From NCBI RefSeq assembly GCF_012641075.1, contig NZ_JAAXLJ010000019.1, positions 1 to 45,284 on the forward strand: a stretch of DNA of 45,284 nucleotides, given 5' to 3'. Origin of the DNA: Secundilactobacillus angelensis (GTDB taxonomy: Bacteria > Bacillota > Bacilli > Lactobacillales > Lactobacillaceae). The position numbers and the translations under genes were made by a program. Positions 5,766 through 15,500 of this stretch are shown here, piece after piece. The notes below the pieces were generated by a model, which made no database searches, was not told where the DNA came from, and saw only the letters and a program-made list of their open reading frames with translations. Numbering within the stretch: the first letter of the stretch is position 1; each line of letters begins with the position of its first letter.

Positions 5766-8063
5766 ATGGACGTAAACGATGCATTTCAGATTCACTTACA
5801 AAAGCTTCCGCCTCAAGACGAAAAAACCTTTGAAACTATTTATACCTTGGCAAATGGGCACTTCGGCGTCCGTGCTTCTAACCCGCTGCAAGGCAACAGT
5901 AGTCATTTTAACGGCCAGCCTGGCATGTTTGTGAACGGTTTTTACGATTTGACCGAACTTTCCTATGGTGAAAATTACTCGGGGTACGCACAGAATTCCC
6001 AAACCATCTGCCAACTGCCTGATCCACGGTTCATCATTTTTGAATTGGACGGCATCCGTTCCGACGAAACCCCCTATGACGTCAAATTAGTGGATAAGAA
6101 CTTAGACATGCGCAATGGCGTATTAATCGAAATTTTTGACATTCAAAGCCCAACTAATAAACAGTTTCGACTGACCCTGCAATCCTTCGCGTCCCACGCT
6201 AATAATCACTTATTCGTCATCAAATACAGTGTTTCCGCTTTAAATTTCACCGGTGCACTCACCGTAATCAAGCAGCATCCCTACATTAACCAACAGATTC
6301 AGTCCCACGTTGAAGACATGCGTGCTTCACAACCGGAAACCGGCTTAGACCGTACCTTTATTCAAAGCAAATTGCCTATCATGATGATCAGCACCAGGAA
6401 GAGTCAGTTAGCACTGATCATCGCACAACAAGCGTTAGATGATAACCAGATGCAGGTGACCATGATCGACGATTTACCTAGTTACAGTAAAACCTTTGAT
6501 TTAACTCAGGGGATGTCACAAAGCTTTAGTTTTGTCTATGCCATCAGCGCACCACAGCCCCTCTTGAAGACCACGCTATCCCAATCATCTTTCGCTGCCA
6601 CAGCTGAGAAACGGCTAGCAGATAAGTCCTTTAAACAGTTACTGGATGAATCAGTGGCCAAAATTGACCAATTTTGGGAAAATAGCGACATTGAACTTAC
6701 CGGCGATGCAGGGCTTAATAAGGGGATTCGATTCAACCTCTTTCACCTATACCAAGCTGCTGGCAGTAACGGTCTGACTAGCATTCCAGCTAAAGGGCTC
6801 ACGGGTCCCGGCTATGAGGGACACTACTTCTGGGATGCTGAAATGTTCATGTTGCCCTTCTTTACTTATACCGAACCGGCCACCGCCAGACAACTGTTGC
6901 TCTACCGGTACCATACGCTGCCACAAGCCCAGCATCGCGCTCGGGAAATGGCGGTGGACAATGGTGTCATGTTCCCCTGGCGCACGATTAACGGTGAAGA
7001 ATCCAGCAGTTACTACCCGGCTGGAACCGCCCAAGTTCATATTAATGCTGATATTGCCTACGCTGTGGATACCTACGTTCGGGTCACCGGTGACGATGAC
7101 TTTCTCTTCGACTACGGCTATGAAATCATTGTGAAAACAGCTCGCTTTTGGCTAGCGTATGGGCATTGGGCAACCGATGAGCTGCATGCCGGTAAGTTCG
7201 TGATTGATGACGTGACCGGTCCCGATGAGTATACAGCCATGGTCAGCAACAACTATTTTACTAACCGAATGGCACAAAATAATTTGAGTATCGCTGTTAA
7301 ATATTCTAAGCAGTTACAAATTAGTCATCCAGAAAAATTGGTGGCTCTAAACGTCACTGACAAAGAAGTTGAAGCATTTAATCATGCTGCTGACGAGATG
7401 TATCTGCCATATGATGACGAATTAAAAATTAAGAAGCAAGACGACCTCTCTACCAGCAAACCGGTTTGGCCGATTAAAGAAACACCACGAGACCAGTTTC
7501 CGCTACTCCTGCACTATCATCCGATGACCATCTACCACTACCAAGTTAATAAACAAGCAGACACCGTCATGACCGATTTTCTGTTTCCAAAGGATCAGGA
7601 CAGCGCGCAGTTAAAACGTGATTTTGACTATTACGAAGCCATCACTGTCCACGATTCTTCTTTGTCCAGAGCTATTTTTGGGATTCTCGCGCACCGCTTG
7701 CATCATGCTGACGACGCCTATCGATACTTTATGCAGACTGTCATGATGGATCTGAGTGATTCTCAAGGGAACACCGGTGATGGCATTCACGCGGCTAACA
7801 TGGGTAGTACTTGGCTGAGTTTAATTTACGGCTTTGCGGGACTTGGTTTGGAAAAAGAAAGTTTCAATTTGTCACCGGAACTGCCAGAAGCTTGGAGCAG
7901 TCTCCGGTTTCGAATCTGGTTTCACGGCCGACAGATTGAAACCACTATCACCCAGTCAGCAATCACCGTCAAATTACTGTCAGGTGATCCCTTACAGTTT
8001 TACTTGAAACATAAACCCTTGCAGTTAACAAAGACGCAACTTGTGAATCAATTTTTAAAGTAA
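5766..8063 (+). CDS. GH65 family disaccharide phosphorylase (not typical maltose phosphorylase)
   Basis: The product is 765 residues, the standard GH65 length: N-terminal beta-sandwich, linker, (alpha/alpha)6 barrel and C-terminal beta sheet. Visible family motifs are TLANGHFGVR (about 26-35), KGLTGPGYEGHYFWDAE, VTGPDEYT with Glu488 as the general acid, and NKQADTVM for phosphate and sugar contacts. GH65 phosphorylases invert configuration: an alpha-glucoside plus phosphate gives beta-glucose 1-phosphate. The loop that fixes the acceptor in maltose phosphorylase (HNEWEITFE in known Lactobacillus enzymes) reads SSSYYPAGT here at about residues 413-421, so maltose is probably not the substrate; kojibiose, nigerose, trehalose or a related sugar is more likely. 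The ATG at 5766 is chosen because GGGGGACA precedes it. pgmB follows two genes on. Confidence 0.85.
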   Translation: MDVNDAFQIHLQKLPPQDEKTFETIYTLANGHFGVRASNPLQGNSSHFNGQPGMFVNGFYDLTELSYGENYSGYAQNSQTICQLPDPRFIIFELDGIRSDETPYDVKLVDKNLDMRNGVLIEIFDIQSPTNKQFRLTLQSFASHANNHLFVIKYSVSALNFTGALTVIKQHPYINQQIQSHVEDMRASQPETGLDRTFIQSKLPIMMISTRKSQLALIIAQQALDDNQMQVTMIDDLPSYSKTFDLTQGMSQSFSFVYAISAPQPLLKTTLSQSSFAATAEKRLADKSFKQLLDESVAKIDQFWENSDIELTGDAGLNKGIRFNLFHLYQAAGSNGLTSIPAKGLTGPGYEGHYFWDAEMFMLPFFTYTEPATARQLLLYRYHTLPQAQHRAREMAVDNGVMFPWRTINGEESSSYYPAGTAQVHINADIAYAVDTYVRVTGDDDFLFDYGYEIIVKTARFWLAYGHWATDELHAGKFVIDDVTGPDEYTAMVSNNYFTNRMAQNNLSIAVKYSKQLQISHPEKLVALNVTDKEVEAFNHAADEMYLPYDDELKIKKQDDLSTSKPVWPIKETPRDQFPLLLHYHPMTIYHYQVNKQADTVMTDFLFPKDQDSAQLKRDFDYYEAITVHDSSLSRAIFGILAHRLHHADDAYRYFMQTVMMDLSDSQGNTGDGIHAANMGSTWLSLIYGFAGLGLEKESFNLSPELPEAWSSLRFRIWFHGRQIETTITQSAITVKLLSGDPLQFYLKHKPLQLTKTQLVNQFLK

Positions 8064-8167
8064 TTCAACATCATCAACACGCAATTTTCATGAGACAATC
8101 TTTCTTTTTGTACTAATTCACTATTGGCTAATGATAATCGAAATGGTTAAAAACACCTAAGAATTAA

Positions 8168-8200
8168 GGCTCGATTCATTTTCGCGAGCCCTGTTGTTTG
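8168..8200 (+). terminator. Possible weak terminator after the first GH65 gene
   Basis: GGCTCG (8168-8173) pairs with CGAGCC (8185-8190) around an 11-nt loop, but the following sequence (CTGTTGTTTG) is a poor T-run. Partial read-through into the next GH65 gene is likely. Confidence 0.35.
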
Positions 8201-8272
8201 CGATATTTGTGACAACCCCTTATCATTAAGTTATGAGGCATGACGAATTACTCATAGAAAAGAGGACTGATT

Positions 8273-10990
8273 ATGAGAACAATTGCACTACGAGTCCAAC
8301 GAGACTCGATAGAATTGCTGTATTCAGAAAATGATAATCAAGAACCTTTCAGAAAGTTCATTATCACCTACAATACTGAGCAAACAATTGGCGATAACCT
8401 GGAAAAGATCAAGGTGGCGCTGGCTGGTTTAAAAATCGACGCCGCGGTTTTGTTGAACTCTTTAGAGTATGAATTTTCCGACACGATTATCGGCATTAAT
8501 CACAATCGGATTGACATTGGATTAGCCATTACTAATATGTTAAATATTCCGGTCGTTTCACAAAGTGACGTTGAAAAAAACGGGCTTGATAAGGCCGTTA
8601 AACATAAACAGCGCTACAACGAATGGCATTTGGACTACTTTGGCGAATATGAAAAGAAACGCAACTATGGTCAAGAAGCCATGCTGACTATTGGTAACGG
8701 TTACTTTGGTCTGCGCGGCGCCTACGTCGAAGCTCACGCAGATGAAGACAACTATCCTGGAACCTACGTTGCTGGCGTCTACAACCAGTTAACGACTAAA
8801 ATCGGTGACCGTGACGTGACTAATGAAGATCTGGTCAACATGCCTAACGCGCAATTCATGACTTTTGGTGTGGACGGTCAACCGCCCTTTAAGATCAATA
8901 AAAAAGATATTCAAGATATCTACCGCAGTCTGGATTTGAAGCATGGGGTATTAAGAACTGCCATGCACGTGCAATTATCCACCGGACACGATTTATCCAT
9001 CGTGACCACCAAGGTCGCTAACATGACCAACTGGCACGATTACGCCATCCACTACGCGATTACACCGTTAAATTTCAGTGGTACCTTGCAGATTTACTCA
9101 GAAATCGACGGTACCATCATCAATGGCAACGTTGACCGGTACCAGGACTTTGACCAGCATCACCTACAGATAACTGGTATGAGTTCTCGAGAAAACGAGA
9201 TGTACATGACCGGTGAAACCAAAAACTCCCACATTCAGTTTGTTGTTGGGAGCAATTTGCGTCTCGTGGAAGCTAAAAAGCAACCACAAATTGAAGTTAG
9301 CAATCAGGATAATCGACTTCAACAGATCCTGACAACGGACGTCAGTGTGGGTAAGACGTATGAGTTTGAAAAGAACGTTACCATTTACACCGACCGCGAA
9401 ACCGCAGCTGACTCATTAATGGAGACAGCTAATCACGATATTGCAACCGCTTCATACGATCAAACTGCTCAACAAAGTCAAGATTACTGGAAAAAAGCGT
9501 GGAACAACTTTGACGTGAAAATTAACACGGATATTACTAGTCAAAAGTTGTCTCGAGTCAACCTATTCCACACCATGGTCTCCGCGGCGGCAGTCGGTTC
9601 CGGTAAATTGGACGCATCAGTGGGCGCCCGCGGCCTTCATGGTGAAGCCTACCGTGGTCATGTGTTCTGGGACGAAATGTTCGTGTTGCCTTTCTACACA
9701 CTGCATTATCCAGAATTAACGAAGCAATTATTGATGTACCGTTATCGTCGCTTAGACGCCGCCCGGGCCTACGCTAAACAGGAAGATTACGACGGTGCCA
9801 TGTACCCTTGGCAATCCGGGCAAACTGGTGATGAACAATCGCAATTTCTGCATTTGAACCCAATCACTCATCAGTGGGATCCCGACAACAGTCGTCTACA
9901 ACGACACGTTTCCCTAGCAATCGCCTACAACGTTATCAACTACACACAAGTCTCTGGTGATCATGAATTCATGGATAAGTATGGTTTGGAAATGCTGTTG
10001 TCGATTGCTAAATTCTGGATCAGTGCCACCACTTATGATCCTAAAGAAAAACGCTACAGCATTTCTCACGTCATGGGACCAGACGAATTCCACGAAAACT
10101 ACCCTAACGCTGACGAACCAGGCCTGACCAATAATACCTACACTAACATCATGGTGGCTTGGCTATTCAACTACTTAGTTGAACTACAACCAGAAGTACC
10201 TAAGAGTACCTTTAAGGCCGTTCAAAAGAAGAGTGAATTTGACGATTCTCTGTTTGATAAAATGACGGATATTTCTCACAAACTCAAACTCGATATTAAT
10301 AAAAATGGCATCATGGCTCAGTTCGAAGGTTACTTCAATCTGCCAACCCTTGATTTCGATGCTTACCGGCGTAAGTATGGGGATATTTCGCGGATGGATC
10401 GTATTTTGAAGGCCGAAGACAAAACGCCAGATGCTTACCAAGTTGCCAAACAAGCTGACACTCTAATGGCCTACTATGTTTTGAACATTAAAGAAGTTGA
10501 CCACATTTTAAATCAACTCGGCTATCACATGCCAAAGGAATATCTCACCAAGAACATTCAGTACTATCTGAATCGAACGACCCACGGCTCAACGCTTTCA
10601 CGGATTGTCTACTCAGTTCTTACAGAAATGGACGACAACATGGATCAATCATGGTCGCTATTCAGCCAAGCATTGTTCTCTGATTATTACGATATTCAAG
10701 GCGGTACCACGGCTGAAGGGATTCACCTAGGTGTCATGGGCGCAACCTTGATGATTGAAACCCGGAACTACGGCGGTGTTGACAGCTTAGGTCGTGAGAT
10801 TGATTTACACCCTAACCTCCCTGCCGAATGGGACTCAATTTCATTTAAACAATTCATTCGTGGGCACTGGTATGATTTTACAATTACTCAGTCGCAGATT
10901 CACGTCACTGCTGACGGCGATTCCACTGTTCAATTTCAGGGTAAGCCAGTTGAACTGAAAGCTAACCAGGAAAAAGTCATTGACTACTAA
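8273..10990 (+). CDS. GH65 family phosphorylase with N-terminal extension
   Basis: The product is 905 residues. The GH65 part begins near residue 114 (YNEWHLDYFGEYEKK, then LTIGNGYFGLRGAY at 138-151) and carries RGLHGEAYRGHVFWDE, VMGPDEFHE with Glu605 as the general acid, and AKQADTLMAYYVL. The first ~113 residues are an extra domain absent from the neighbouring GH65 protein. The acceptor loop region reads PWQSGQTGDEQSQFLHLNP, unlike both maltose phosphorylase and the upstream paralogue; it resembles the GH65 subgroup of actinobacteria that is also next to a beta-phosphoglucomutase gene. The reaction should be phosphorolysis of an alpha-glucoside to beta-glucose 1-phosphate; the substrate is unknown. 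AGAGGACTG precedes the ATG. pgmB starts 22 nt after the stop, so the two are cotranscribed. Confidence 0.85.
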   Translation: MRTIALRVQRDSIELLYSENDNQEPFRKFIITYNTEQTIGDNLEKIKVALAGLKIDAAVLLNSLEYEFSDTIIGINHNRIDIGLAITNMLNIPVVSQSDVEKNGLDKAVKHKQRYNEWHLDYFGEYEKKRNYGQEAMLTIGNGYFGLRGAYVEAHADEDNYPGTYVAGVYNQLTTKIGDRDVTNEDLVNMPNAQFMTFGVDGQPPFKINKKDIQDIYRSLDLKHGVLRTAMHVQLSTGHDLSIVTTKVANMTNWHDYAIHYAITPLNFSGTLQIYSEIDGTIINGNVDRYQDFDQHHLQITGMSSRENEMYMTGETKNSHIQFVVGSNLRLVEAKKQPQIEVSNQDNRLQQILTTDVSVGKTYEFEKNVTIYTDRETAADSLMETANHDIATASYDQTAQQSQDYWKKAWNNFDVKINTDITSQKLSRVNLFHTMVSAAAVGSGKLDASVGARGLHGEAYRGHVFWDEMFVLPFYTLHYPELTKQLLMYRYRRLDAARAYAKQEDYDGAMYPWQSGQTGDEQSQFLHLNPITHQWDPDNSRLQRHVSLAIAYNVINYTQVSGDHEFMDKYGLEMLLSIAKFWISATTYDPKEKRYSISHVMGPDEFHENYPNADEPGLTNNTYTNIMVAWLFNYLVELQPEVPKSTFKAVQKKSEFDDSLFDKMTDISHKLKLDINKNGIMAQFEGYFNLPTLDFDAYRRKYGDISRMDRILKAEDKTPDAYQVAKQADTLMAYYVLNIKEVDHILNQLGYHMPKEYLTKNIQYYLNRTTHGSTLSRIVYSVLTEMDDNMDQSWSLFSQALFSDYYDIQGGTTAEGIHLGVMGATLMIETRNYGGVDSLGREIDLHPNLPAEWDSISFKQFIRGHWYDFTITQSQIHVTADGDSTVQFQGKPVELKANQEKVIDY

Positions 10991-11012
10991 TTTAACTTAA
11001 GGGGTGTTTTTT

Positions 11013-11684
11013 ATGACAACGTTCAAACAGATCAAAGGTTTCGTTTTCGACTTGGATGGCGTAATCACTGATACGTCACTGTACCACACGAAAGCATGGC
11101 GGCAATTAGCCGAAAAATTAGGTGTCACGTGGAATAAAGAACTCGAGGAAGGTCTGAAGGGGATTTCTCGGATGGACTCACTGGAACTTATTTTAAAGAC
11201 TGGTGGGAAGGAAAACGACTATTCAGAAGATGAAAAAGTCGCTTTAGCCACCGAAAAAAACACCAACTACGTCAACGAAATTAAACAAATGACACCAGCC
11301 AATATCCTACCAGGAATCAAAGAATTTCTAGACGACTTGCGCGACAAAGGCTATCTGATTTCGTTGGCTTCCGCTTCCAAAAACGGCCCAACCGTTTTAA
11401 AACAGTTACAGTTGACCGATTACTTTCCGAAAGTCGTTGATCCGGCCAGCCTTTCAAAGGGTAAACCTGATCCAGAAATTTACATCAAGGGTGCTGAATT
11501 ACTTAATCTGGCACCAGAGGAATGCATCGGCGTTGAAGATGCTAAGGCTGGCATTCAGGCAATCAATGCCGCCAACGAAACCTCAGTTGGCATTGGTGAT
11601 GCAAAGACCCTTGCAGCTGCCGACGTCCGGTTTGATGATACGTCACAGATGACGTTAGCAAACATCGAAAAGGCGATGGGATAA
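11013..11684 (+). CDS. pgmB: Beta-phosphoglucomutase
   Basis: The product is 223 residues, a HAD subfamily I enzyme converting beta-glucose 1-phosphate to glucose 6-phosphate through beta-glucose 1,6-bisphosphate. Motif I is FDLDGVITD with nucleophile Asp13 and acid/base Asp15. The helical cap follows (YHTKAWRQLAEKLGV and the GISRMDSL segment), motif II is SLASASKNG, the lysine is in KGKPDPEIY, and motif III is GVEDAKAGIQAI. The ATG at 11013 is set by AAGGGGTG upstream; a GTG at 11004 lies within that site. Position directly after two GH65 phosphorylases shows the pathway: it uses their product and feeds glycolysis without ATP. Confidence 0.95.
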   Translation: MTTFKQIKGFVFDLDGVITDTSLYHTKAWRQLAEKLGVTWNKELEEGLKGISRMDSLELILKTGGKENDYSEDEKVALATEKNTNYVNEIKQMTPANILPGIKEFLDDLRDKGYLISLASASKNGPTVLKQLQLTDYFPKVVDPASLSKGKPDPEIYIKGAELLNLAPEECIGVEDAKAGIQAINAANETSVGIGDAKTLAAADVRFDDTSQMTLANIEKAMG

Positions 11685-11730
11685 GCCTGTCTCCTTTTGA
11701 TCATTACTTCAATATAGCCTAATCGAGCGT

Positions 11731-11833
11731 CAAAACTCAGATTCCGGCCATGTAAAACAAATAAGGTTAATTCCGACAAAGTACGCCGGAATTAACCTTA
11801 TTTGTCTTACATTCTGGAATCTACCGAGTTTTG
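11731..11833. repeat. Long imperfect inverted repeat between convergent pgmB and tetR
   Basis: Two arms of about 45-47 nt (11731-11775 and 11787-11833) are complementary apart from a 3-nt insertion, a short GGCC/AGA difference and one single mismatch. The innermost 18 bp (CAAATAAGGTTAATTCCG and its complement) are perfect, with an 11-nt centre. It can serve as a bidirectional terminator, but the arms are far longer than that needs; a miniature mobile or palindromic element is possible. Confidence 0.8.
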
Positions 11834-11846
11834 CCACTCACTCTTT

Positions 11847-12497
11847 TCAATCTCTAGGCCTCAATCCATCCAACAAGAACTCACAGACCTCATCCGTGGT
11901 CTTATCAATATCCAATGGCGTGTCACTCATGATGATATTGGGAATCAAATAGCCCACAATCACACCGCTAGCCATCCGGATAATACGCATAGAATCCCAA
12001 TCAACTAGCTCGCCCTTCTCCTTGTACTCATGAAATAGACTATCCACACCGCCTTGAAGTAGCTTGCTCAAGCGCTGTGTCAGGCTGGTCATGATTGAAG
12101 GATCCTTCACCATTTCTTGAATAAAAATCTTCATCTCCGGACGGTTATCCATCGCGTAAGTCATTCGATCTTTAACCGCATATCTCATAAAGGACTCAAA
12201 ACTATCAAAGGGATTTTCGTGCAAACTCATCAAGAATTCACCGGCCACCCGCGGAAATATATCGTGCAAGAAGGGATTCAAAATCGCTTGGAGCAAGCCG
12301 TCCTTAGTTTTGAAATGTTTAAACACCGTGCCTTCAGAAACACCCGCTAAATGGGCAATATCCAAAGTACTGGTATTCTCATAGCCCTTTTTTGCAAACA
12401 GCGTCAAACTCGCTTGCAAAACCCTTTGCTGCTTCTCAGATAAATCAGTTGTTTTGATATTATCGGCAAATAATGTTTCCACATCAGTATGTTTCAT
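11847..12497 (-). CDS. TetR/AcrR family transcriptional regulator
   Basis: The product is 216 residues. The N-terminal helix-turn-helix is at about residues 20-66: RVLQASLTLFAKKGYENTSTLDIAHLAGVSEGTVFKHFKTKDGLL in outline. The C-terminal ligand-binding domain is all-helical and has no feature that names the ligand. GGAGAAATT precedes the ATG. The gene follows the 1447-residue activase by 29 nt on the same strand and is almost certainly cotranscribed with it, so control of that operon, possibly in response to an acyl-CoA or fatty acid, is a reasonable inference. A candidate operator is the pair of palindromes at 16938-16971. Confidence 0.9.
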   Translation of the reverse strand: MKHTDVETLFADNIKTTDLSEKQQRVLQASLTLFAKKGYENTSTLDIAHLAGVSEGTVFKHFKTKDGLLQAILNPFLHDIFPRVAGEFLMSLHENPFDSFESFMRYAVKDRMTYAMDNRPEMKIFIQEMVKDPSIMTSLTQRLSKLLQGGVDSLFHEYKEKGELVDWDSMRIIRMASGVIVGYLIPNIIMSDTPLDIDKTTDEVCEFLLDGLRPRD

Positions 12498-12526
12498 GGC
12501 AATTTCTCCAATTTAATCGTTCATTT

Positions 12527-15500
12527 TTACCTGCCATTGACTGTGGTACCGATTCTAGCCAGTTGTGCTTTGGCAGGATGCTGATTTTCAGTTGTCTCAG
12601 CCTTTTGAGCTGCTAAGTTCTTGTTGGCAGTGGCTAACATCAACCGAATCCGATTCAGTTGGTTAACCACTGAAGTACCGGGATCATAATCGATTGGAGC
12701 AATGTTTGCACCCTTGAACTGTCGTCTAATTTCTTTGACCATTCCCTTACCAACAATGTGGTTTGGTAGACAGCCAAATGGTTGCATGCAGATGATGTTT
12801 GGCACACCACTCTTCAACAATTCAATCATTTCACCAGTGAGGAACCAGCCTTCACCAGTCTGATTACCCAGCGACAAGATCTTGCTGGCGTCATCAGCAA
12901 CTTCTTTAATGGCTTCGCTTGGTTCAAACCGTTTCGAAGCGCTCAATGCTTTTTGCATTGGCTGTTCGCACCACTTAATCACTTGCATGGCAAACTCAGC
13001 AAACCACTTGGCCTTGGCGGAAGCACCTAAATGCTGATACTTGTAAATTTGGTTGTAGAGCGAGTAGTTCATGAAGCCAACAATGTCTGGGACAACCGCT
13101 TCGGCGCCCTCTTTTTCCAGCAAATGAACAATGTCGTTGTTGGCAATCGGTGAGTACTTGACCAGAATTTCACCAACTAATCCGACCTTAGGCTTGCGAA
13201 CTTCATTGAGCTTGACTGTATCAAAGTCTTGAACAATTTCATTGACGTTACGCTTGAATTCCTTAAAGCTGCCATTTTCAATCGAAGGTCGTACTAGTCT
13301 CAACCAGTCTTCGTGCATCTTATCGATTTGGCCAGGTTCAGACTCATATGGCCGAGTCCGGTAAACCACCTTTTCAAACAAATCGCCGTATAAGAAGGCA
13401 ATCGCAACCCGACGCAACAATGGCAAGGACATCTTGAAGCCAGGCGTTTCCTCAACCCCTTGATTTCCCAGAGAAAGCGACACGACGGGTACTTGGCCGA
13501 AACCAGCATCCTTCAAGGCTTTGCGAATCAAAGGAATGTAGTTGGTTGCCCGACAACCACCACCGGTTTGAGTCATCATCACGGCGGTATTATTGACGTC
13601 GTACTTACCACTTTGGAATGCCTCAACCATTTGACCAATGGATATGATAGCTGGGTAGCAGGCATCGTTGTTGACGAACTTCTGACCCACATCAACTGAT
13701 TTCCGGTCGTTCATTGGCAAGTTAACGACATTATAGCCCGAAGCACGTAACGCCACGTCAACCAGTCCGTGCTGGTGAATTGGGGACATCATTGGTAGCA
13801 GCAGTGTGTATCCCTTTTTGTGCATTTCCGGTGTAAAGTCAACAGGTTTTTCGTTTTCATGCAGTTTCATTGGTAAAATCTTGCGGTTCTGACGTTCCTT
13901 AACAGCAGCTTTCAGTGACCGTAATCTAATCCGGATGGCACCCATGTTGGTGCCTTCATCAATCTTCAAAGAAGTGTAGAGCCGATTATACTGGCTCATA
14001 ATTTCTTCAACTTGGTCAGTGTCAATGGCATCGATCCCACAGCCAAAGGAATTCAACTGAACGAATTCCAATTGAGGCGTCTTAGCAGCAACTCTCGCAG
14101 CGGCATAAAGCCGTGAGTGGTATACCCACTGATTGACCACTCGAAGACCTTTAACGTCACCAAGATGGGCAATTGAGTCTTCGGTGAGCACGTGGAATCC
14201 TTCTGCAGTCATAATTTGTGAAATCCCATGGTTAACTTGCGGGTCCAAGTGATATGGCCGACCAGCAAGAACGATACCGTGCTCACCAGTGGTCATCAGC
14301 ATCCGCATCGTGTCTTCACCACGGTTACGAATTTGCAGCTTGAAGTCTTCCAGGGCTTTATATCCTGCTTCAAGGGCTTCCTTGATCTCAGCGCGGCTGA
14401 TATTAAACTTGCTCAAGGCATCCACCAGGTTGTTGGCAGTTCCCTTTTTGTCAGCTAAGTTCAGATAAGGAGAAATCAAGTCAACTTGGCCCGAGGTGAT
14501 TTCATCCACGTTATTGCGGATCACATTAGGATATGACTGCACGATTGGGCAGTTAAAATGATTATCCGAGTCCTTATTTTCAGCTACTTCGTAAACAACG
14601 GCTGGGTAAAAGATTGTTTCATATCCACGGTCAATCAAGGCCTGAATGTGTCCATGCACTTGTTTGGCTGGGTAGCAAACCGTGTCCGATGGGATCGTTT
14701 CCATGCCTTTTTCGTATTGTTCAGCAGTCCCTTTCGGCGATAGCTGAGCACGAATGCCGAGGTGCCGGAAGAAGGTTTGCCACAACGGGTAGTTTTCGTA
14801 CATGTTCAGTACCCGCGGAATTCCAATCGTACCGCGATATGCTTGCTTCTTGCGAAGTGGCCGGTAGCTGAACAACAACTTATACTTTTCAGCAACCAAA
14901 TTAACCTTCCCGTTATCCTTTGGCACCCGCTGTTTCATGCCACGGGCTTCACCGCGTTCACAACGGTTTCCCGTAACGAATCGACGACCATCATTGAAAA
15001 CGGTAATGGTCAACGCACAGTTGTTTTCACAGGCACCGCAATGCATGTACTCTTTATTGAAGCTTAAATTGTCCATTTGATCTACTGATAGTAGAGTCGT
15101 TTGGTCGCCTTTCTTGTAATCATCTTCAGCAATCAATGCGGCTCCATAGGCCCCCATCAAGCCAGCAATGTTGGGCCGAACAACTTTAGTACCGGCAATC
15201 TTTTCAAACGCTCTTAAAACGGCTTCGTTATAAAAGGTCCCGCCTTGGCAGACGATATGGTGCCCCATGTCTTCTACCCGACGCATTTTAATCACCTTAA
15301 ACAAGGCGTTCTTGATAATCGAAACTGACAGTCCTGCTGCAATATCACCAATTGTAGCGCCCTCTTTTTGAACCTGCTTAACCTTTGAGTTCATGAAGAC
15401 GGTGCAACGAGAACCTAAATCTGATGGATTCTTTGCCAGCAATGCTGCTTGAGCAAAGTCCTGAATTTTATAATTGAGCGAGGTTGCAAAGGTTTCCAGG

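Noticed and set aside
6747-7134. Frames of about 100 codons on both strands inside the first GH65 gene
   Set aside because: They are shadows of a strongly conserved coding region.
8064-8272. CcpA cre site before the second GH65 gene
   Set aside because: No sequence close to TGWAANCGNTNWCA was found there or upstream of the first GH65 gene.
11731-11833. Reading the long inverted repeat as an insertion sequence remnant
   Set aside because: There is no transposase fragment and no visible target-site duplication; it is kept only as an inverted repeat of uncertain origin.
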